Assembly (NCBI GenBank): GCA_938005465.1
Contig: CALLNU010000020.1
Location: 1 to 64,000, forward strand
DNA: 64,000 nt
From: an uncultured Collinsella sp.
GTDB taxonomy: Bacteria > Actinomycetota > Coriobacteriia > Coriobacteriales > Coriobacteriaceae
Direction: 5' to 3'
The notes under the pieces were generated by a model. The model was given only the letters and a program-made list of their open reading frames with translations. It had not been told where the DNA came from and made no database searches. This document shows, in pieces, positions 1-8,043 of the stretch (positions are counted from its first letter, which is position 1; every line of letters starts with the position of its first letter). A program made the position numbers and the translations under genes.

Positions 1-600
1 TTCGTCACGCAGTCGGTGAGCCCCATCATGCAGCTGGCCGTCTCGCTCGACTACGCCATCTTCCTGCTCAACAGCTTTGAGCGCCACCGCAGGGAGGTCC
101 CCGACCCGGAGGAGGCCATGCGCATGGCCATCAAGGAGTCCTTCTCTTCCATCGCGGCCTCGGCGGCGACCACGGTTTTCGGCTTCCTCGCGCTCATCTT
201 CATGCGCTTCGGCATAGGCGCGGATTTGGGCCTCAACCTGGTCAAGGGCGTCGTGCTCAGCTACATAAGCGTCATGGTGTTCCTGCCCGCGCTCTCGCTC
301 TCCTGCATGAAGCTCATGGACAAGACGCGCCACAAGCGCATCATCCCCGAGCTCGGGAAGGTGGGCCTCATCTTCGTCAAGGTCCGCATCCCGGCGCTCA
401 TACTCGTGCTGCTGGTCGTCGTGCCCTGCTACCTCGGCCAGAGCCGCGCGGACTTCCTCTACGGCATGGGCACCCCCGACCCCGGCGTCCGCTACGGCGC
501 GGACACCGAGCTCATAAACGACACCTTCGGCGAGAGCCAGGCCATAGTCCTGCTCGTCCCCCGCGGTGACCCAGGCGCCGAGGCCGAGCTCGCCGCTGAG
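1..600 (+). pseudogene. MMPL/RND-family exporter fragment, truncated at both ends
   Basis: The reading frame is open from base 1, so the 5' end lies outside the window. The first ~100 residues carry the MMPL transmembrane signature (SLDYAIFLL, then an AATTVFGFLALIF helix and a further helix around VVLSYISVMVFLPAL). A fourth helix near IPALILVLLVVVPCYL opens what should be the second half of the protein. RND/MMPL proteins export lipids or drugs across the membrane using the proton gradient. The coding sequence never reaches its own stop: near base 583-600 it passes in frame into ribosomal protein uL4. Codon choice (ATA, AGC, CGC) differs from the CGT/TCC-rich ribosomal genes that follow. This is most likely a mis-joined fragment, possibly from another Coriobacteriia genome. 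A true rearrangement cannot be excluded. Confidence 0.7.
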
Positions 601-1161
601 GTGTACGGCATCGAGCCGAACATCCACGTTATGCACCACATCGTCAAGTGCCAGATGGCCTCTTGGCGTCAGGGCACCCAGTCTGCTAAGGGTCGCTCTG
701 AGGTTTCCGGTGGCGGCAAGAAGCCTTGGCGTCAGAAGGGCACCGGCCGTGCCCGCCAGGGTTCCATCCGTGCTGCCCAGTGGCGTCACGGTGGCGTTGT
801 CTTCGCCCCCAAGCCCCGTTCCTACGCTAAGCGTATGAACAACAAGGAGGTCAAGCTGGCTATGCGCTCCGCGCTGTCCGCCAAGCTGGCCGATGGCGAG
901 CTTGTGCTCGTCGACGACTACGGCTTCGAGAAGCCTTCCACCAAGGCTGCCGTCGCCATGCTCAAGGCTCTCGGTCTTGAGGGCAAGCGTCTGACCATCA
1001 TCGTTCGCGATGAGGACGTCAACGCCTACCTGTCGTTCCGCAACATTCCCAAGACGTTCATCATCACCGCCGACGAGGCCAACACCTACGATCTCGTCAA
1101 CAACAACGCTGTGCTGATGCCCGCCGACATCGCCGCTCACTTCGGGGAGGTGCTTGCATAA
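601..1161 (+). CDS. rplD: 50S ribosomal protein L4 (uL4), N-terminus replaced
   Basis: From VYGIEPNIHVMH onward the product is a normal uL4: the RQGT segment and the GGGKKPWRQKGTGRARQGS loop that lines the exit tunnel are present, and the C-terminal globular part is complete (about 186 residues). Roughly the first 20-25 residues of uL4 are missing, and the frame continues upstream into an MMPL exporter fragment. No ribosome binding site or start codon for rplD is visible. rpsJ and rplC, which normally precede it, are absent. rplW starts directly after the stop codon. uL4 is essential, so a broken copy here points to an assembly or contig-join problem rather than a working fusion. Confidence 0.9.
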   Translation: MYGIEPNIHVMHHIVKCQMASWRQGTQSAKGRSEVSGGGKKPWRQKGTGRARQGSIRAAQWRHGGVVFAPKPRSYAKRMNNKEVKLAMRSALSAKLADGELVLVDDYGFEKPSTKAAVAMLKALGLEGKRLTIIVRDEDVNAYLSFRNIPKTFIITADEANTYDLVNNNAVLMPADIAAHFGEVLA

Positions 1162-1449
1162 ATGACCGCCCACGAGATCATCATCCGTCCGATCGTGTCC
1201 GAGCGTTCCTTCTCCGGCATGGAGCTGAACAAGTACACGTTCGAGGTCGCCAAGGATGCTAACAAGTATCAGATCAAGGACGCTGTCGAGGAGATCTTCG
1301 GCGTCAAGGTCGTTCGCGTGAACACCCTGACGGTCAAGCCCAAGACCAAGCGCGTGCGCTATGTCGCCGGCAAGACCCGTTCTTGGAAGAAGGCCATCGT
1401 CACGCTGGCCGAGGGCGACACCATCGAGGTCTTTGGCAACCAGGCCTAA
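1162..1449 (+). CDS. rplW: 50S ribosomal protein L23 (uL23)
   Basis: The 95-residue product matches uL23 in full (IIRPIVSERSF near the start, the NKYTFEVAKDANK strand, and an FGVKVVRVNTL segment). uL23 sits at the peptide exit and docks trigger factor and SRP. The ATG follows the rplD stop codon with no gap, so the two are translationally coupled. Order rplD-rplW-rplB is the standard S10 operon order. Confidence 0.97.
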   Translation: MTAHEIIIRPIVSERSFSGMELNKYTFEVAKDANKYQIKDAVEEIFGVKVVRVNTLTVKPKTKRVRYVAGKTRSWKKAIVTLAEGDTIEVFGNQA

Positions 1450-1628
1450 GACTCGCTGCTGTTGAGTGAGCTCATGCCTCCCAAATAGGGGAGGCGGGAG
1501 CTCAAGGTTTTGGGCGTATAAAATGGACACGCCCGGAACCGTGTATACGTCCGGTGTCATCGCACCCGAGGCAGAACCTCGAATCCCTGTCTGCGATGGC
1601 TAACGGATTCCTATTGAAAGGGATTGTA
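1450..1628 (+). promoter_or_regulatory. Structured rplW-rplB spacer
   Basis: This 179-bp spacer is long for an S10 operon. It holds a hairpin with GAGCTC ends and a CCTCCC/GGGAGG core near 1469-1503. A second small stem, GGGCGT/ACGCCC, lies near 1513-1536. No terminator T-run follows either stem. It may be an mRNA processing site or an internal promoter region; the sequence does not decide. Confidence 0.4.
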
Positions 1629-2459
1629 ATGGCTGTAAAGCACCTTAAGCCGACCTCCGCTGGTAGGCGTTGGCAGACGATCTCCGACTTCTCTGAGATC
1701 ACCTGCACCAAGCCCGAGAAGTCTCTTCTCGAGCCCCTGCCCAAGAAGGCCGGTCGTAACAACAACGGCCGCATCACCACCCGCCACCAGGGCGGCGGCG
1801 TGAAGCGTCGTTACCGCGTGATCGACTTCAAGCGCAACAAGGACGGCGTGCCCGCCAAGGTTGCCACGATCGAGTACGATCCGAACCGTTCCGCTCGCAT
1901 CGCTCTGCTGCACTACGCTGACGGTGAAAAGCGCTACATCCTGGCCCCCAAGGGCCTCGAGGTCGGTCAGACCATCATGTCCGGTTCTGACGCCGACATC
2001 AAGCCGGGCAACGCTCTGCCCCTCGCCGACATCCCCGTCGGTACGCTCATCCACGCCGTCGAGTTCCAGCCGGGCAAGGGTGCTGCTATCGCCCGTTCCG
2101 CCGGTAACTCCTGCCAGCTGATGGGTAAGGAGGGCAAGTACGCTATCGTCCGTATGCCCTCCTCCGAGATGCGCCGCATCCTCGTTACCTGCCGCGCCAC
2201 CGTCGGTGAGGTCGGCAACGCCGATCACTCCAACATCGTCATCGGCAAGGCCGGCCGTAAGCGTCACATGAACGTGCGCCCGACCGTCCGCGGTACCGTC
2301 ATGAACCCTGTCGACCACCCGCACGGCGGTGGCGAGGGCAAGAACCACACCTCTGGTCGTCCCTCCGTTACCCCCTGGGGTAAGCCGACGAAGGGCCTTC
2401 GTACGCGCAAGAAGAAGAAGGTCTCGAACCAGCACATCATTCGTCGCCGTAAGAAGTAA
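1629..2459 (+). CDS. rplB: 50S ribosomal protein L2 (uL2)
   Basis: The 276-residue product is a standard uL2, including MNPVDHPHGGGEG with the conserved histidine implicated in peptidyl-transferase function. The start chosen is the ATG giving MAVKHLKPTS. The frame stays open further upstream, but only this ATG follows a GAAAGGGA ribosome binding site and matches the family's N-terminus. uL2 binds 23S rRNA at the subunit interface. Confidence 0.97.
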   Translation: MAVKHLKPTSAGRRWQTISDFSEITCTKPEKSLLEPLPKKAGRNNNGRITTRHQGGGVKRRYRVIDFKRNKDGVPAKVATIEYDPNRSARIALLHYADGEKRYILAPKGLEVGQTIMSGSDADIKPGNALPLADIPVGTLIHAVEFQPGKGAAIARSAGNSCQLMGKEGKYAIVRMPSSEMRRILVTCRATVGEVGNADHSNIVIGKAGRKRHMNVRPTVRGTVMNPVDHPHGGGEGKNHTSGRPSVTPWGKPTKGLRTRKKKKVSNQHIIRRRKK

Positions 2460-2491
2460 TTTCGGATACCGAGTTTTAGGAGAAAGCACTT

Positions 2492-2752
2492 ATGAGCAGA
2501 AGTCTCAAAAAGGGCCCGTTCGTGGAGACTCGCCTTCTCTCGCGTATCACCGCGATGAACGAGGCTGGCAAGAAGGACGTCGTGAAGACCTGGTCCCGCG
2601 CGTCCACCATCTTCCCCGAGATGGTTGGTCACACCATCGCCGTCCACGACGGCCGCAAGCATGTGCCCGTGTATGTTACCGAGTCCATGGTTGGTCACAA
2701 GCTCGGCGAGTTCGCGCCGACTCGTACGTTCCGTGGCCACAAGGCCAAATAG
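2492..2752 (+). CDS. rpsS: 30S ribosomal protein S19 (uS19)
   Basis: The 86-residue product has the family landmarks SRSLKKGPFV at the N-terminus, WSRASTIFPEMVGHTI, and GHKLGEFAPTRTFRGH. uS19 forms part of the head of the small subunit with uS13. TAGGAGAAAG lies just upstream of the ATG. Spacing to rplB is 32 bp. Confidence 0.97.
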   Translation: MSRSLKKGPFVETRLLSRITAMNEAGKKDVVKTWSRASTIFPEMVGHTIAVHDGRKHVPVYVTESMVGHKLGEFAPTRTFRGHKAK

Positions 2753-2766
2753 GGGGTTAACCGTAA

Positions 2767-3138
2767 ATGGCAACTAAGTCTATTGAAACTGAGGCCACCG
2801 AGGTTCGCGCCGTCGCTAAGTACGTGCGTGTTTCCCCCAGCAAGGCCCGCCTGGTGGTCGATCTGATCCGCCGCAAGCCTGTTGCTCAGGCCTTCGACAT
2901 CCTCCACTTCTGCGACCGCGCCGTCGCCGTGGATGTCGAGAAGGTTCTCCGTTCCGCCGTTGCGAACGCCGAGAACAACAACGGTCTGCGTGCCGACAAC
3001 CTGGTTGTCGCCGCTGCCTATGTTGACGAGGGTCCGACGCTTAAGCGCATCCGTCCCCGCGCCAAGGGTTCCGCTTCTCGCATTCTGAAGCGTACTTCCC
3101 ACATCACCGTCGTCGTTGCTCCTCGAAAGGAGGCGTAA
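2767..3138 (+). CDS. rplV: 50S ribosomal protein L22 (uL22)
   Basis: The 123-residue product has the uL22 core (YVRVSPSKARLVVDLIR) and the C-terminal beta-hairpin region rich in basic residues (RIRPRAKGSASRI) that reaches into the exit tunnel. An acidic 12-15-residue N-terminal extension (KSIETEATEV) precedes the core. It lies between rpsS and rpsC in the canonical order. Confidence 0.97.
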   Translation: MATKSIETEATEVRAVAKYVRVSPSKARLVVDLIRRKPVAQAFDILHFCDRAVAVDVEKVLRSAVANAENNNGLRADNLVVAAAYVDEGPTLKRIRPRAKGSASRILKRTSHITVVVAPRKEA

Positions 3139-3144
3139 AGCTGT

Positions 3145-3855
3145 ATGGGTCAGAAAGTCTACCCCACCGGCTTCCGTCTTGGCATCACCGAGAACTGGCG
3201 CTCCCGCTGGTTCGCAGAGAAGGATTACGCTAAGACCCTCGGTAACGATCTCGAGATCCGCAAGTACCTCGAGAAGCGTCTTTCCCGCGCAGCTGTCTCC
3301 CGCGTCGAGATCGAGCGCGCTGGCGACAAGGTGAAGGTCATCATCCTCACTGCTCGCCCCGGCGTTGTCATCGGTAAGAAGGGTGCCGAGATCGATACCC
3401 TCCGCACCGAGCTCGAGAAGGTCGCTGGCGTCTCCAAGGGCCAGCTCTCCGTCGACGTTGTCGAGATCAAGCGCCCCGAGCTCGACGCCAACCTCGTTGC
3501 TCAGTCTATCGCCGAGCAGCTCGAGGGCCGCGTTGCCTTCCGTCGCGCTATGCGCAAGGCTGTCCAGTCCGCCCGCAAGGCCGGCGCTAAGGGCATCCGT
3601 ATCCAGTGCTCCGGTCGTCTCGGCGGTGCCGAGATGGGCCGTCGTGAGTGGTACCGCGAGGGTCGCGTGCCTCTGCACACCCTCCGTGCCAAGATCGACT
3701 ACGGCACAGCTGTCGCCAGCACCACTATGGGCGCTTGCGGCGTGAAGGTCTGGATTTACCTGGGCGAGAAGCTCCCGGGCCAGCCTGTTCCCAACCCTGC
3801 ACTCGAGGGCTCTTCCCGTCCTCGTCGTCGTAACTCCGAGAGGAGGGGTCAGTAG
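3145..3855 (+). CDS. rpsC: 30S ribosomal protein S3 (uS3)
   Basis: The 236-residue product has the uS3 N-terminus (MGQKVYPTGFRLG), a KH type 2 domain with the GxxG loop in VVIGKKGAEI, and the C-terminal domain with GRLGGAEMGRREWYREGRVPL split over two strands. uS3 helps form the mRNA entry site. Its TAG stop shares one base with the GTG start of rplP, so the two are coupled. The last ~20 residues are basic and probably disordered. Confidence 0.97.
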   Translation: MGQKVYPTGFRLGITENWRSRWFAEKDYAKTLGNDLEIRKYLEKRLSRAAVSRVEIERAGDKVKVIILTARPGVVIGKKGAEIDTLRTELEKVAGVSKGQLSVDVVEIKRPELDANLVAQSIAEQLEGRVAFRRAMRKAVQSARKAGAKGIRIQCSGRLGGAEMGRREWYREGRVPLHTLRAKIDYGTAVASTTMGACGVKVWIYLGEKLPGQPVPNPALEGSSRPRRRNSERRGQ

Positions 3856-4358
3856 TGCTTGCCCCTAAGCGTATTCTTCACCGCAAGGTGCAGCGTGGCT
3901 CCATGAAGGGCCAGGCCAAGGGTAATACCGAGCTGCATTTCGGCGAGTTTGGTATCCAGGCTCTCGAGGCCCATTGGATCACCAACCGTCAGATCGAGGC
4001 CGCTCGTATTGCTATGACCCGCTACATGAAGCGTGGCGGTCGTGTCTACATCACGATCTTCCCCGATAAGCCCATCACCAAGAAGCCTGCCGAGACTCGC
4101 ATGGGTTCTGGTAAGGGTAACCCCGAGGAGTGGGTGGCCGTCGTCAAGCCCGGCCGCATCATGTTCGAGGTCAAGGGCGTGCCCGAGGAGGTCGCTCGCG
4201 AGGCTCTGCGTCTTGCACAGCACAAGCTTCCCATCAAGACCAAGATTGTTGCTGCCAAGAACGCCGAGCAGCGCATCGAGAAGGAGATGGCTGAGGAGGC
4301 CGCTCTCGAGGCCAAGTGGGCTGCTGAGGACGCCGCCGCCGCCAAGGAGGAGAACTAA
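3855..4358 (+). CDS. rplP: 50S ribosomal protein L16 (uL16) with acidic C-terminal tail
   Basis: The first ~135 residues are a standard uL16 (MLAPKRILHRKVQRG, GRVYITIFPDKPITKKPAETRMGSGKG), which helps place tRNAs in the A site. The start is GTG and overlaps the rpsC stop by one base. The protein is 167 residues, about 30 longer than the usual 137-138. The extra tail is helical-looking and rich in Ala, Glu and Lys (ending DAAAAKEEN). The stop overlaps the rpmC ATG by one base. Confidence 0.96.
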   Translation: MLAPKRILHRKVQRGSMKGQAKGNTELHFGEFGIQALEAHWITNRQIEAARIAMTRYMKRGGRVYITIFPDKPITKKPAETRMGSGKGNPEEWVAVVKPGRIMFEVKGVPEEVAREALRLAQHKLPIKTKIVAAKNAEQRIEKEMAEEAALEAKWAAEDAAAAKEEN

Positions 4359-4573
4359 TGAAGCCCGCAGAGATTCGTGAGCTCTCGGACGCTCAGCTCG
4401 TTGAGAAGCTGAAGGAAATGCGCGCCGAGCTCTTTAACCTTCGTTTCCAGATGGCCACCAGCCAGCTGGACAACACCGCTCGCGTCAACACCGTGAAGAA
4501 GGACATCGCTCGCGTCCTCACGGAGCAGCGCGCCCGCGAGATCGCAGCGGAGAAGTCCGCTGTCGCCGAGTAG
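4358..4573 (+). CDS. rpmC: 50S ribosomal protein L29 (uL29)
   Basis: The 71-residue, two-helix protein has the uL29 pattern (MKPAEIRELSDAQL, ELFNLRFQMATSQLDN, VKKDIARVLTEQRARE). It sits near the exit tunnel beside uL23. The ATG overlaps the rplP stop codon by one base, indicating translational coupling. Confidence 0.96.
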   Translation: MKPAEIRELSDAQLVEKLKEMRAELFNLRFQMATSQLDNTARVNTVKKDIARVLTEQRAREIAAEKSAVAE

Positions 4574-4589
4574 GACCTAAGGAGAGAAC

Positions 4590-4850
4590 ATGACTGATTC
4601 GCGTAACTCGCGTAAGGTCCGTACGGGTGTCGTTACCTCCGTCTCCGGTGCCAAGACCATTGTTGTCACCATCACCGAGCGCAAGCGTCACCCCAAGTAC
4701 GGCAAGATGATGACCAGCTCCAAGAAGCTGCACGCTCACGACGAGGAGTGCACGGCTGGCGTGGGCGATACCGTCCGCGTTATGGAGACCCGTCCTATGT
4801 CCAAGATGAAGCGTTGGCGCCTCATCGAGGTCGTCGAGCGCGCTAAATAA
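4590..4850 (+). CDS. rpsQ: 30S ribosomal protein S17 (uS17)
   Basis: The 86-residue OB-fold protein shows the uS17 signature (GVVTSVSGAKTIVV, KRHPKYGKMM, HAHDEECTAGVGDTVRVMETRPMSK). It binds 16S rRNA early in assembly. TAAGGAGAG precedes the ATG by six bases. A 118-bp spacer with a GTATGC/GCATAC stem near 4899-4917 follows before rplN. Confidence 0.97.
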   Translation: MTDSRNSRKVRTGVVTSVSGAKTIVVTITERKRHPKYGKMMTSSKKLHAHDEECTAGVGDTVRVMETRPMSKMKRWRLIEVVERAK

Positions 4851-4968
4851 GCAGTCGCTCTTACGACTTGTACGTTTCCGAAGATGTGCGTATGCCTGGC
4901 TTGCATACCACAGGCTGTATAAAGGCTGCGCACCTCTCTTCGGTTCTTAGTTCGGAGGAACATCTACC

Positions 4969-5337
4969 ATGATTCAGATGCAAACCATGCTGAACGTCGC
5001 CGACAACTCCGGCGCTCGCAAGATTCGCTGCATCAAGGTGCTTGGCGGTTCCAAGCGTCGTTATGCAGGCATCGGCGATGTGTTCATCGGTGCTGTCCAG
5101 GAGGCTACCCCTGGCGCCAACGTCAAGAAGAAGGACGTTGTCCGTTGCGTCGTCGTTCGCACCGTTAAGGAGATCCGCCGCAAGGATGGCTCCTACATTC
5201 GCTTTGATGAGAACGCCTGCGTTGTCATCAACAACGATGGTTCGCCCGTCGGCACCCGTATCTTCGGGCCTGTCGCTCGCGAGCTTCGTGACAAGAAGTA
5301 CATGAAGATCGTCTCGCTCGCTCCCGAGACCCTGTAG
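4969..5337 (+). CDS. rplN: 50S ribosomal protein L14 (uL14)
   Basis: The 122-residue product is the exact family length, with MIQMQTMLNVADNSGARKI at the start and the conserved GSYIRFDENACVVIN and GTRIFGPVARELR segments. uL14 contacts uL19 and the 16S rRNA across the subunit interface. TTCGGAGGAAC gives a strong ribosome binding site. Confidence 0.97.
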   Translation: MIQMQTMLNVADNSGARKIRCIKVLGGSKRRYAGIGDVFIGAVQEATPGANVKKKDVVRCVVVRTVKEIRRKDGSYIRFDENACVVINNDGSPVGTRIFGPVARELRDKKYMKIVSLAPETL

Positions 5338-5350
5338 TTAGGGGAGATAT

Positions 5351-5656
5351 ATGTATATCAAGAAGGGCGATAAGGTCCAGGTTCTCTCTGGTAAGGATCG
5401 CGGCAAGCAGGGCGTTGTCCTGCGTGCTCTCCCCGCCGAGAACAAGGTCGTTGTCGAGGGCGTTTCGGTCGTCAAGAAGGCCGTCAAGCCCAACGCTGCC
5501 AACCAGCAGGGCGGCATCGTTTCGCAGGAGGCTCCCATCGACGCCTCCAACGTCAATCTCGTTTGCCCCGAGTGCGGTAAGGTTACCCGCGTCGGTCACG
5601 AGAAGGACGGCAAGAACAAGCTGCGCGTCTGCAAGAAGTGCGGCCACAAGTTCTAA
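5351..5656 (+). CDS. rplX: 50S ribosomal protein L24 (uL24)
   Basis: The 101-residue protein has the KOW motif (VQVLSGKDRGKQGVVL) near residue 10 and the C-terminal half with two Cys pairs, CPEC and CKKC, that look like a retained zinc ribbon. uL24 is an assembly initiator of the large subunit. It is the last gene of this block: a Rho-independent terminator follows, and the expected next gene, rplE, lies about 38 kb downstream. Confidence 0.97.
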   Translation: MYIKKGDKVQVLSGKDRGKQGVVLRALPAENKVVVEGVSVVKKAVKPNAANQQGGIVSQEAPIDASNVNLVCPECGKVTRVGHEKDGKNKLRVCKKCGHKF

Positions 5657-5682
5657 GCTGCCCGCAACATCAAGTTGCTAGC

Positions 5683-5716
5683 AAAGGCCCGGATGCTACG
5701 GCACCCGGGCCTTTTT
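5683..5716 (+). terminator. Rho-independent terminator after rplX
   Basis: The stem AAAGGCCCGG pairs with CCGGGCCTTT across a 12-nt loop and is followed by a T-run. It closes the S10 block. Confidence 0.9.
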
Positions 5717-6138
5717 CTATCCCTACTCATTGGGGACAGACTTAAATGACTTGTCGTTGGGGATGTTCTTAAACGGCTAGTTGATGGGGACAGTCTTTAG
5801 ATTTGTATATCTGGCCATCTGGGATAGGCTTCAACGAAAGCGGCACCTAGGGACAGTCCTTTGATGTCTGGTGCCCCCAGAGGGGTGAAGTAATGCAGCT
5901 GGCTCTGTCTTTAGGGCTATGGTGCTCCGCCCCTATATGTTTCACAAGGTTTGTCGCATGCGCATTTACGCGCAGAGTCTTGCGCGATGATGCGCATGGC
6001 CGCGCAAATATCTGATAACTATGGTTAAATAATGACCGATAAACAAATACACACGCAAATACAAGCAAATGCGCGCGCATTTGTGCGAATATAAGGCTGT
6101 TGGAAATGAAGGACTTCCGATGACTCAGGAGGCACATA
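5717..6138. repeat. Intergenic repeats and operator-like palindromes
   Basis: No gene is seen in this stretch. Degenerate copies of a TGGGGACAGACTT-like unit begin at about 5731, 5758, 5785, 5820 and 5848, with spacing 27, 27, 35 and 28 bp. Two GCGC-rich repeats of the form ATGCGCATnnnCGCGC start at 5958 and 5990, 32 bp apart. A perfect 18-bp palindrome CAAATGCGC/GCGCATTTG lies at 6066-6083. An AT-rich TTAAATAAT box near 6024 could be the -10 of the downstream operon. Confidence 0.6.
5958..6083 (+). promoter_or_regulatory. Candidate operators for the oxidoreductase-DeoR operon
   Basis: This stretch holds two phased GCGC-rich repeats (5958-5973, 5990-6005) and a perfect 18-bp palindrome (6066-6083), all within 180 bp upstream of the oxidoreductase start. 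The last gene of the operon encodes a DeoR-type repressor, so autoregulation at these sites is a reasonable guess. No experimental site is known to me. Confidence 0.4.
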
Positions 6139-7218
6139 ATGGCAGATTCCAAACAGGCTCCGCTCGACGCCGAAGCAGCCGCAAAAGCAGCGTTCACTTC
6201 GGTCCAGGACAAGCCATTCCCCGATGATATCTTTACGGCTCCCGAGCTTCGTTGGGCTGTGATCGGGTGCGGCGTTATCGCCAACCAGATGGCCCAGTCT
6301 CTCGCTCTTGCCGGTCGCAAGCTTGCGGGCGTCGCCAACCGCACGCTGTCCAAGGCTCAGGCTTTTGCTGAGCAATATGGCATCGAGAAGGTCTATGAAA
6401 CGGTCGAGGACCTCTACGCCGATCCGAACATTGACGCAGTCTATATCACCACGCCGCACAACACGCATATCACCTACCTGCGAGCCGCTCTGGCAGCTGG
6501 TAAGCACGTACTCTGCGAGAAGGCCATTACCCTCAACTCTGCCGAGCTCGACGAGGCCCGCGCCATCGCCGACGAGCACAACGTGGTCCTTATGGATGCC
6601 ACCACGGTGCTCCACATGCCCTTGTATCAGGAGCTGCGCCGCCGCATGGATGCCGGCGACTTTGGACGCATGAACCTCGCCCAGCTCAACTTTGGCAGCT
6701 ACAAGGAGTACGGCGACCTGACCAACCGCTTTTACAATCGCAACCTTGCTGGCGGTGCCATGCTCGATATTGGCGTCTATGCCCTGTCCGTCATGCGCCT
6801 CTTTATGGCAAGCCAGCCCGCTGAGGTCGTTTCGCTGGGCAACACCTGCGAGACTGGCGTTGACGTCGCGGGTGGCATCGTCTGCCGAAATGCCGAGCAG
6901 CAGCTGGGCGTCGTGAGCCTTACGCTCCACTCCAAGCAGCCCAAGCGCTCGGTCATCAGCTTCGACAAGTGCTACATCGAGGTCAATGAATATCCGCGTG
7001 CCGATCACGCGACCATCGTGTGGACTGCGGACGGCCACCGCGAGGAGGTCCACGCCGGCACCGAGGCTTACGCCCTGTGCTATGAGATGGCCGACCTGGA
7101 GAAGGCCGTTGCCGGCGACGACTCCAAGCGCGAGCTGCTGGATTATGCTTCTGATGTTATGGAGCTTATGACCAAGCTCCGCGCCGGCTGGGGAGTTGTG
7201 TACCCCGAGGAGGAGTAA
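6139..7218 (+). CDS. Gfo/Idh/MocA-family NAD(P)-dependent oxidoreductase
   Basis: The 359-residue product has an N-terminal Rossmann domain (AVIGCGVIANQMAQSL near residue 40) and the family's substrate-domain pattern. The usual catalytic EKP motif reads CEKAITLN, keeping the lysine but replacing proline with alanine. GGGAMLDIG-like AGGAMLDIGVYAL is present. Members oxidise or reduce sugars, inositols or related polyols; the substrate cannot be read from sequence. A ~35-residue N-terminal extension precedes the Rossmann fold. The start ATG follows CAGGAGGCAC. The downstream DeoR regulator begins 3 bp after the stop, so the pair forms an operon, suggesting sugar- or sugar-phosphate-dependent control. 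Confidence 0.85.
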   Translation: MADSKQAPLDAEAAAKAAFTSVQDKPFPDDIFTAPELRWAVIGCGVIANQMAQSLALAGRKLAGVANRTLSKAQAFAEQYGIEKVYETVEDLYADPNIDAVYITTPHNTHITYLRAALAAGKHVLCEKAITLNSAELDEARAIADEHNVVLMDATTVLHMPLYQELRRRMDAGDFGRMNLAQLNFGSYKEYGDLTNRFYNRNLAGGAMLDIGVYALSVMRLFMASQPAEVVSLGNTCETGVDVAGGIVCRNAEQQLGVVSLTLHSKQPKRSVISFDKCYIEVNEYPRADHATIVWTADGHREEVHAGTEAYALCYEMADLEKAVAGDDSKRELLDYASDVMELMTKLRAGWGVVYPEEE

Positions 7219-7221
7219 GCG

Positions 7222-7968
7222 ATGCTTGCGGAAGATAGGCTCAACGCGATCGTGTCGATGGTGCAGCAGGCCGGCTCGGTTACCGTGCCGGAGCTTGCCG
7301 AAGCCCTGGGCGTGACGGCGTCTACCATTCGGCGCGACCTGCAGACGCTCGACCGAGCTCATCGCATCGCCAAGGTCCACGGTGGAGCGACGAGTCTTGA
7401 GCGCGCGCACGTGACGCGCGACCTAACGCTTAATGAGCGCAGCGACCTCCATAACGACGACAAGGAGCGTATCTGCGCCCGTGCGGCGGCGCTTGTGGAG
7501 CCCGAGAGCTTTGTATACATCGACTCGGGCTCGACGACGCTGAGGCTCATCGAGCATCTTCCACACCTTGAAGATGTCACCTATGTGACCGATTCCGTGC
7601 TCCATGCTCAGCACCTTACTTTGCGCGGCATGCGTACCGTGGTGTTGGGCGGCGAGCTCAAACCCGAGACCGAGGCGCTCGTTGGCCCCGATGCCTTGGC
7701 AACCTTAGACCGCTACAACTTCAACTGTGGCTTTTGGGGCTCTAACGGCATTGCCGCCGAGCAGGGCTTCACGGCGCCCGATATCGAGGAAGCACAGGTC
7801 AAGCGTATCTCGATGCGCCATACCGCCAAACGCTTTGTAATCTCGGACGCCAGTAAATTTGGCATGGTGGCGCCCGTCAAGTTCGCGGACTTCCGTGACG
7901 CAACGGTTATCACCGCGGGCGAGGTGCCCGCCAAGTACCAGACGATGAAAAACGTCATCACGGTTTAG
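7222..7968 (+). CDS. DeoR-family transcriptional regulator
   Basis: The 248-residue protein has an N-terminal winged helix (VPELAEALGVTASTIRRDLQTL, residues ~18-40) and a DeoR sensor domain with YIDSGSTTLRLIEHL and SDASKFG, the signature for a sugar-phosphate-binding, ribose-5-phosphate-isomerase-like fold. It starts 3 bp after the oxidoreductase and is transcribed with it. It probably represses its own operon through palindromes upstream of 6139 (inference). Confidence 0.88.
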   Translation: MLAEDRLNAIVSMVQQAGSVTVPELAEALGVTASTIRRDLQTLDRAHRIAKVHGGATSLERAHVTRDLTLNERSDLHNDDKERICARAAALVEPESFVYIDSGSTTLRLIEHLPHLEDVTYVTDSVLHAQHLTLRGMRTVVLGGELKPETEALVGPDALATLDRYNFNCGFWGSNGIAAEQGFTAPDIEEAQVKRISMRHTAKRFVISDASKFGMVAPVKFADFRDATVITAGEVPAKYQTMKNVITV

Positions 7969-7988
7969 CAACGGGGCGAAGTAAGGCC

Positions 7989-8030
7989 AAAACCACCGCG
8001 AAGGGGCAGGAACCTTTGTGGTGGTTTTGA
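7989..8030 (+). terminator. Terminator after the DeoR gene
   Basis: A perfect 9-bp stem, AAAACCACC/GGTGGTTTT, spans 7989-8028. It lies 20 bp after the DeoR stop codon. Confidence 0.75.
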
Positions 8031-8043
8031 CGTTTGTCCAGAT

